Positions 27,647-32,047 of a stretch of 32,047 bases of DNA are shown in pieces. Origin of the DNA: Tateyamaria pelophila (GTDB lineage: Bacteria > Pseudomonadota > Alphaproteobacteria > Rhodobacterales > Rhodobacteraceae); the NCBI RefSeq assembly GCF_019966495.1, contig NZ_JAIMIA010000055.1, forward strand, positions 1 to 32,047. Direction: 5' to 3'. The position numbers were made by a program, and so were the translations under genes. The notes under the pieces are model-generated. The model was not told the DNA's origin and did no database searches. It worked only from the letters and a program-made list of their open reading frames with translations. Position 1 is the first letter of the stretch. The number at the start of each line of letters is the position of its first letter.

Positions 27647-28509
27647 AACTGGGTGTCATTTGTGACGGGATAAGCCGCGATCTGGCACATGCGGTAGACG
27701 TCATGGACGAATTTGATCTCGACTATGCCGAGTTGCAATTCGTCGGAGACACGGAGGTCGGAGACCACTCCAAGGCGGAAATCCGGGAGATTGACACCTT
27801 GTTGCGGGACCGGGGCAAGCCTGTCAGCTGCCTCAGCCGCCATGTCTTTGCCGGAACCACGTCTGCGAACCGTCCCGGCGATGCGCTGCACATCCAACAC
27901 ATGGACGCGCTCAAGCGGGTGATCCACATGGCGCATGTCGTGGGCAGTCCGCTGGTCCGCATCATGACTCAGAAGAAAGAGCAGATCCTGTGGGGTAAAA
28001 ACGGGGCCGAACGGTGGAATGTCGCCCATGGTGCGTGGGATGCCATGGCCCCGATGATTGCGCCTGCCGTCGATCTGGCCCGGGCCGAAGGGGTGACGCT
28101 GGTGGTCGAAACCGGAAACGGTACGATGGTAAATTCCAACTATACCGCCCGTCGTTTGATTGACGAATTGGATGCGACGGACGCACTCAAGGTCTTGTGG
28201 GACCCGGCCAACAACTGCTGGTGCCACGAGTTGGCCTTTCCGGATGGCTACGGCGAAGTCAAAGACGGGTATCTGGGTCACATCCATATCAAGGACGTAC
28301 AGGTGGACACACCGCGCGCCACGCTTGAGGTTCGCCGGATGGGCAAAGGTCAGCTTGGCCCCTTGTTTCAACCGATGGCCGATGCCTTGCGGATGGACGG
28401 ATACGATGGCGTGATTTCGTTCGAAAGTGTCTATCACCCCGGCAATGGCGATTTCGAAGCGGGGTTTCGGGCCTCCATCGATCACTTCAAGGCGATCTTT
28501 GGCCCCTGA
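27643..28509 (+). CDS. Sugar phosphate isomerase/epimerase family TIM-barrel protein
   Basis: A 288-residue member of the xylose-isomerase-like (AP endonuclease family 2) fold. Metal ligands are visible as Glu156 (VVETGNG), Asp187 (LWDPANN), His215 (GHIHIKD) and Glu261 (SFESVY). Family members isomerise or epimerise sugars and sugar acids; some partner with Gfo/Idh/MocA enzymes in oxidation/epimerisation or in glycoside cleavage. The start ATG at 27643 overlaps the preceding stop. Presence beside an LtnD-like dehydrogenase suggests a 3-oxo acid isomerase, while the nearby Gfo/Idh/MocA set suggests a keto-sugar substrate. No closer assignment is supported. Confidence 0.84.
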   Translation: MKLGVICDGISRDLAHAVDVMDEFDLDYAELQFVGDTEVGDHSKAEIREIDTLLRDRGKPVSCLSRHVFAGTTSANRPGDALHIQHMDALKRVIHMAHVVGSPLVRIMTQKKEQILWGKNGAERWNVAHGAWDAMAPMIAPAVDLARAEGVTLVVETGNGTMVNSNYTARRLIDELDATDALKVLWDPANNCWCHELAFPDGYGEVKDGYLGHIHIKDVQVDTPRATLEVRRMGKGQLGPLFQPMADALRMDGYDGVISFESVYHPGNGDFEAGFRASIDHFKAIFGP

Positions 28510-28520
28510 AAGGTATCAAT

Positions 28521-28551
28521 GCGCGTGTCCGCTATCATTTCGGACGTGCGC
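28521..28551 (+). terminator. Stable hairpin after the isomerase gene, candidate operon end
   Basis: GCGCGTGTCCG (28521-28531) and CGGACGTGCGC (28541-28551) pair over 11 positions as RNA, with two adjacent G-U wobbles and a 9-base loop. It starts 11 bases past the isomerase stop. No good U-tract follows, so it could be a terminator aided by Rho or an RNA-end stabiliser. Confidence 0.4.
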
Positions 28552-28615
28552 GCTCATATTGCGCTTGGCGGCCACGCTGGATAGGCAGGGGCCGTACGGA
28601 GTGTAAGGACGGCCC

Positions 28616-29917
28616 ATGACGAACATCGCTGAATTGCCCGCTTTGCAAGACCTCCGCGTCGCTGTGATCGGGTTGGGATATGTGGGCCTGCCGCTGGCTG
28701 TTGAGTTCGGCAAACAGCGCCCCACAATCGGCTTCGATTTGAACGCCGATCGGGTGTCGGCTTTGCAAACCGGGCGTGACAGCACGGGCGAGGTCGACCC
28801 CGAGGACATGTCAATGGCGCATCACCTGAGATATTCAAGCGATCTGGCCGAGATTGCCGATTGCAACGTCTATATCGTCGCCGTGCCCACGCCCATCGAT
28901 CAACACCGCCAGCCCAATCTGGGGCCGCTCTTGTCCGCCTCGCGCATGATCGGTTCGGTGATAAAGCGCGGCGATATCGTGGTGTTCGAAAGTACGGTTT
29001 ATCCTGGTGCCACCGAGGAAGACTGTTTGCCATTGGTCTCGGAAGGGTCCGGTCTGATCCTCAATACAGATTTTTTCGCCGGCTACAGCCCCGAGCGGAT
29101 CAATCCGGGCGACAAGACACGCCCGCTGCCCAAGATCGTCAAAGTCACGTCGGGCTCGACGCCTGAGGCAGCGGACCTGATTGATGCGCTTTACGGCACC
29201 ATCATCACGGCTGGTACGTTCAAGGCGGCCTCGATCCGGGTGGCCGAGGCATCAAAGGTGATTGAGAACACGCAGCGTGACGTGTCCATCGCTCTGATCA
29301 ACGAATTATCGATCATCTTTTCGCATCTGGATATCGACACCAGCGCCGTGCTTGATGCGGCGGCGACCAAGTGGAACTTCAACCGACTGTCGCCGGGTCT
29401 GGTGGGTGGGCACTGTATCGGCGTCGATCCCTATTACCTCGTTCATAAATCCATAACGGCGGGACATATCCCCGACATCATTCGAATGGCGCGAGAGATC
29501 AACGATGGCATGGCGCGTCATGCGGTGACGCTGTTGATCAAGAAGATGATCCAAAAGCAAGCGCGCGTGAATGGCGGGCGGGTCTTGCTCTTGGGGCTGA
29601 CCTTCAAGCAGAACTGCGCCGATATCCGCAACACCAAGGTTGTCGATATGCTGGATGAGTTGGCGAGCTACGGACTGAGTATCGATATGTTCGACCCTTG
29701 GGCCGATCCATCAGAACTGCGGTCTGAGTATGACGTGGAAATGCTGCCAGAGATGCCTACACCTGAAGGGCGTTATGATGCAATCGTTCTTGCTGTTTCC
29801 CATGACACTCTGGTTGAAATTGGCGCAGACGGGATGCGTGCCTATCTGACAGGGCAAGGTGTGTTCTTTGATATGAAGGCCGTTTTTGATCAAGATGACA
29901 GCGATTTACGTCTCTGA
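28616..29917 (+). CDS. UDP-N-acetylhexosamine 6-dehydrogenase (WbpO/TviB type)
   Basis: A 433-residue nucleotide-sugar dehydrogenase. GLGYVGL at 19-25 binds NAD, YSPERINPG at 158-166 is typical of the WbpO/TviB/WecC branch, and catalytic Cys267 is in GGHCIGVDPYYL (264-275). The C-terminal GLTFKQNCADIRNTK is intact. It would oxidise UDP-GlcNAc or UDP-GalNAc at C6 to a UDP-HexNAc uronate for surface polysaccharide. It differs clearly from the ugd gene at the left edge. It stands outside the catabolic genes, separated by a hairpin. The exact amino sugar is unproven. Confidence 0.9.
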   Translation: MTNIAELPALQDLRVAVIGLGYVGLPLAVEFGKQRPTIGFDLNADRVSALQTGRDSTGEVDPEDMSMAHHLRYSSDLAEIADCNVYIVAVPTPIDQHRQPNLGPLLSASRMIGSVIKRGDIVVFESTVYPGATEEDCLPLVSEGSGLILNTDFFAGYSPERINPGDKTRPLPKIVKVTSGSTPEAADLIDALYGTIITAGTFKAASIRVAEASKVIENTQRDVSIALINELSIIFSHLDIDTSAVLDAAATKWNFNRLSPGLVGGHCIGVDPYYLVHKSITAGHIPDIIRMAREINDGMARHAVTLLIKKMIQKQARVNGGRVLLLGLTFKQNCADIRNTKVVDMLDELASYGLSIDMFDPWADPSELRSEYDVEMLPEMPTPEGRYDAIVLAVSHDTLVEIGADGMRAYLTGQGVFFDMKAVFDQDDSDLRL

Positions 29918-29950
29918 GGCGCGAGCGGGCCAATAGATTTGCCTCAAGGG

Positions 29951-31009
29951 CTAGTTTAGCAAAGTCGCAGCCTTGCGCGCGGCGTCGAGGCCGGTCTCAA
30001 TCGCGCCTTCAATAAGGCCTCCATGTCTTTGGGACACCTCGGCGCCAGCGAAGAGCAGACGATCACATATTACGTGTGACAGTTCTGGCGCGCCGTATGG
30101 GGGATGGCCCATTGGTGGCGTTTGATCGGCCTTCGTTGCGGTAAACGGCTCTGCCGCCCAGTCCATGATCCGCAGTGTTTTCGGATTGGCCGCTTGCGGT
30201 CCGAACAGGCGCGCCAGTTGGGCCAGCGTGGCGTCGCGCAATGCGACTTGATCCTGCCGCTGGGTAAAGGGCCAACCAACGAACCCGAACAAACCAAATT
30301 GGCCCAGATCGGGATCACTTTGGTCGGCAATCTCGACCAATGGGCCGATCTGGCTGACTGCACTACCGGACAGTTCGGCCTCACGCCAGAACGGACTGTC
30401 ATACAGAGCAACAACCTTGGCATGCGCCGCCATCCAGGTGGGCCAGCGCGTCATGGCCATTTGCAGAGGCGCTGTCCAAGCCGGTATCACATCCCATGTA
30501 GCGGCGATCGGGGGTGGAGCGGTATTTATGATGACGTCACCACTCCATGTGATGCCGTTCGCGGTTGTGATCTGCGGATTGCCAGTGAGGTCCAACGCGG
30601 AAACGGCTTGGTCAAAGTGCAGACTGCCTGGCGGGAGTGCCGCGTACAACGCATTCGCCAAGGCACCGACACCGCCTCTGATGCGCGCGGCATCGCCATA
30701 TCGCTTTGGGACATTGCCGCGCTGAAGGCCTTGTGCTGTTTCATAGACAAATATGCCGTCTTCGAACTGGGGCAGCGTCATCAATCCAAGATCATTGAGT
30801 AAAGTGCAAACATTCGGCTGAGCGCCGGGCCAGATCCACGCGGGCCCGAGATCAACGGCGCCTTGACCTGCCGGCAAACTGACAGCGCGACCGCCAACGC
30901 GCGCACGCGCTTCGAGCACGGCGACCTCATGGCCGCGCGCAATCAGGTTTCGGGCGGCGACGAGACCCGCGAGGCCCGCGCCGATTACAACGACTTTAGA
31001 GCCGCTCAC
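29951..31009 (-). CDS. FAD-dependent amine-oxidase-like oxidoreductase
   Basis: A 352-residue flavoprotein. VVVIGAGLAG (6-15) and EARARVGGR (33-41) form the FAD-binding dinucleotide fold, and the C-terminal LLFAGAEVSQRHGGLIEGA closes around FAD. It is shorter than typical flavin monoamine oxidases (about 450 residues) and lacks an obvious signal peptide. The GTG start at 31009 overlaps the cupin stop by 4 bases, so it is coupled to it. Substrates may be amines or a desaturation/oxidation target; protoporphyrinogen oxidase-like activity is less likely. It is not clearly part of the sugar cluster. Confidence 0.84.
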   Translation of the reverse strand: MSGSKVVVIGAGLAGLVAARNLIARGHEVAVLEARARVGGRAVSLPAGQGAVDLGPAWIWPGAQPNVCTLLNDLGLMTLPQFEDGIFVYETAQGLQRGNVPKRYGDAARIRGGVGALANALYAALPPGSLHFDQAVSALDLTGNPQITTANGITWSGDVIINTAPPPIAATWDVIPAWTAPLQMAMTRWPTWMAAHAKVVALYDSPFWREAELSGSAVSQIGPLVEIADQSDPDLGQFGLFGFVGWPFTQRQDQVALRDATLAQLARLFGPQAANPKTLRIMDWAAEPFTATKADQTPPMGHPPYGAPELSHVICDRLLFAGAEVSQRHGGLIEGAIETGLDAARKAATLLN

Positions 31010-31677
31010 GCCTCGACCATTTGCCGCAGATGTCCTGTTTTGACCCAGATACGGGCGCCCGTGGGCCCTGCGGTCAGTATGGTTGCGCTGTCAGGTGGGA
31101 GGCGTAGCCAGTCCCTTGCCTGCAAGGTCTGTCCATCTTCGATCAAACTGCCTTCCAGTACCAGAATTTCTGCACCATCCGGCGCCTGAAAAGGATGTGC
31201 CGTGGTCTTGTTCCAGGCTTCAACGACAACCTGTTCCTGCGCGTCTTTGAACAAGGCGAACGTCTCGACTCCATCGCGTTTCGGATCGGGCACCAGATCT
31301 ACAGTGTTCATGTCAATACGAACATGTTTCCTGTCTTCGGGGGTGAACTGCCAGAGCTTCACAAAGATCGTTGCTCCGGGCGCAGAGCTTGGTGTGTGCC
31401 GAGAAGTCGGGGGGTTGCGCACGTACGTGCCGACCGGGAAATCGCCAGACTCGTCTTGAAAGACTCCGTCGAGCACAATGTATTCTTCGCCCCCGTCATG
31501 AGTGTGAGGCGCAAACGCGCTGCCGGGTGCAAACCGCACGATTGTCGTGGCACGTGCAACCTCATCACCGACACGATCGAGCATTTTGCGTTCAACCCCG
31601 GCGCTTGGCGAAGCCCGCCACTGGTTGTCCCTGTCGTGGATGCATATCTTTTGAGCGAAATCGGAATTCAATTGCAT
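31006..31677 (-). CDS. Double-cupin protein, ChrR-like cupin without the sigma-binding domain
   Basis: A 223-residue bicupin. The first domain has His58, His60 and Glu64/65 (PHTHDGGEEYIVLDG) and His94 (PPTSRHTPSS), a complete metal-binding cupin motif; the second (about 140-215) is degenerate, with HPFQAPDGAEILVLEG. ChrR anti-sigma factors have a cupin like this, but the N-terminal zinc anti-sigma domain is missing and no ECF sigma gene is adjacent. AGGAG precedes the ATG at 31677. It leads the cupin-FAD oxidase operon. It may be a metal-dependent dioxygenase/isomerase or a sensor of oxidants. Confidence 0.78.
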   Translation of the reverse strand: MQLNSDFAQKICIHDRDNQWRASPSAGVERKMLDRVGDEVARATTIVRFAPGSAFAPHTHDGGEEYIVLDGVFQDESGDFPVGTYVRNPPTSRHTPSSAPGATIFVKLWQFTPEDRKHVRIDMNTVDLVPDPKRDGVETFALFKDAQEQVVVEAWNKTTAHPFQAPDGAEILVLEGSLIEDGQTLQARDWLRLPPDSATILTAGPTGARIWVKTGHLRQMVEA

Positions 31678-31694
31678 TGTGCGCTCCTGTTCGG

Positions 31695-31720
31695 TGATAC
31701 TCTGGTAAACCTAGGTATCA
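31695..31720. promoter_or_regulatory. Inverted repeat upstream of the cupin gene, candidate operator
   Basis: TGATAC (31695-31700) and GTATCA (31715-31720) are perfect 6-bp arms 15 bases apart, centred 30 bases upstream of the cupin start codon. The spacer contains CCTAGG, itself a palindrome at 31710-31715. The placement fits an operator or an activator site for the cupin-FAD oxidase operon. Confidence 0.35.
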
Positions 31721-32047
31721 TTGATTGAGTGGGCAACGCGAGCGCTCTGTATTTTGCGCGGGACGATATTTTTATGCTAAAAATATTTGGTCCCTCAGTT
31801 GGGCGAAGTCGCGTCAAATACAGCAAATGCGTTGCTCGACAGAGCTGAATATTGCATGGGTCTGTACGGATGTGATGCGATTAGCTTTGCGGTTCTTTGG
31901 TGCAATCAGTCGAATTGCATCAGGGGTTGAGATCATCGCCTTTGATGTTGGAATTGCCGTCGTCGCACGTCAGGGGAATCGCGTTTGGAACTGAAGGCGT
32001 GAACGGTCACTCTTGCCTGTGAGGGCGAGATGGATTCTGAAGTGGGG
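31721..32047. other. About 330 bases with no supported gene
   Basis: The stretch is AT-richer than the rest and holds only weak open frames. An 89-codon frame at 31725-31994 on the plus strand has no recognisable family, unusual composition and no ribosome site, so I do not call it. An ATG at 32030 preceded by GAGGGCGAG may open a gene that leaves the window after six codons. The AT-rich palindrome at 31760-31794 is listed separately. Confidence 0.5.
31760..31794. repeat. 35-base AT-rich palindrome
   Basis: ATATTTTTA (31766-31774) and TAAAAATAT (31778-31786) are perfect 9-bp arms around TGC. Outer arms GGGAC (31760-31764) and GTCCC (31790-31794) extend it, with a 1-base and a 3-base mismatch bulge. 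Nothing like it appears elsewhere in the window. It could be a protein-binding site, a terminator-like structure or the remains of a mobile element. Confidence 0.55.

Noticed and set aside
31725-31994. An 89-codon plus-strand frame in the right-edge gap
   Set aside because: It crosses the AT-rich palindrome, has no ribosome site and no family resemblance.

Overview
The window reads as a GC-rich alphaproteobacterial chromosome segment, most likely from the Rhodobacteraceae (roseobacter-type marine bacteria). This rests on the tightly packed genes, the TRAP transporter, the IlvD/EDD sugar-acid dehydratase, and the number of Gfo/Idh/MocA and beta-hydroxyacid dehydrogenase genes. The taxon is an inference; there is no rRNA or marker gene here.

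Layout. (1) 1-1564: a possible tail of an upstream gene, then ugd (UDP-glucose 6-dehydrogenase) on the minus strand. (2) 1772-6126, minus strand: an operon of SDR dehydrogenase, IlvD/EDD dehydratase, FAH-type hydrolase and 2-hydroxyacid dehydrogenase. This gene set fits a non-phosphorylative aldonic-acid route (aldonate to 2-keto-3-deoxy acid to 2,4-diketo-3-deoxy acid to pyruvate plus a hydroxy acid). (3) 6248-8106, plus strand: a beta-hydroxyacid dehydrogenase and a DenD-like dehydrogenase, diverging from (2) across a region with a 12-bp palindrome. (4) 8147-8803, minus strand: a GntR/FCD regulator, with direct repeats in the divergent gap beyond it. (5) 9003-18669, plus strand: TRAP transporter genes dctP, dctQ and dctM (a strong terminator lies between dctP and dctQ), a PhyH-type dioxygenase, uxaA-like altronate dehydratase, a second PhyH-type dioxygenase, a YihU-like dehydrogenase, a DMT permease and kdgK. 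(6) 18666-21214, minus strand: uxuB-like fructuronate reductase and uxaC. (7) 21305-26580, plus strand: five genes joined by 4-nt stop/start overlaps, namely three Gfo/Idh/MocA oxidoreductases, uxuA and a fourth Gfo/Idh/MocA gene. (8) 26735-28509: an LtnD-like dehydrogenase and a TIM-barrel isomerase. (9) 28616-29917: a UDP-HexNAc-type 6-dehydrogenase. (10) 29951-31677, minus strand: a cupin protein and an FAD amine-oxidase-like protein, coupled by overlap. (11) 31678-32047: no supported gene, but a striking AT-rich palindrome.

How it works together. UxaC, UxuB, UxuA and KdgK form a complete glucuronate-to-KDPG route (D-glucuronate, D-fructuronate, D-mannonate, KDG, KDPG). The KDPG aldolase is not in the window. 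The TRAP system probably imports a uronate or related acid sugar. Around this core lie accessory enzymes the textbook pathway does not need: two Fe(II)/2-oxoglutarate dioxygenase-like proteins, four Gfo/Idh/MocA oxidoreductases, three beta-hydroxyacid dehydrogenases and a sugar isomerase. My main hypothesis is that the locus catabolises modified uronates or aldonates (for example O-methylated or otherwise decorated sugars), with the dioxygenases and Gfo/Idh/MocA enzymes stripping or inverting the modification before the common pathway. No secreted polysaccharide lyase or glycoside hydrolase is present, so the likely input is monomers or small oligomers.
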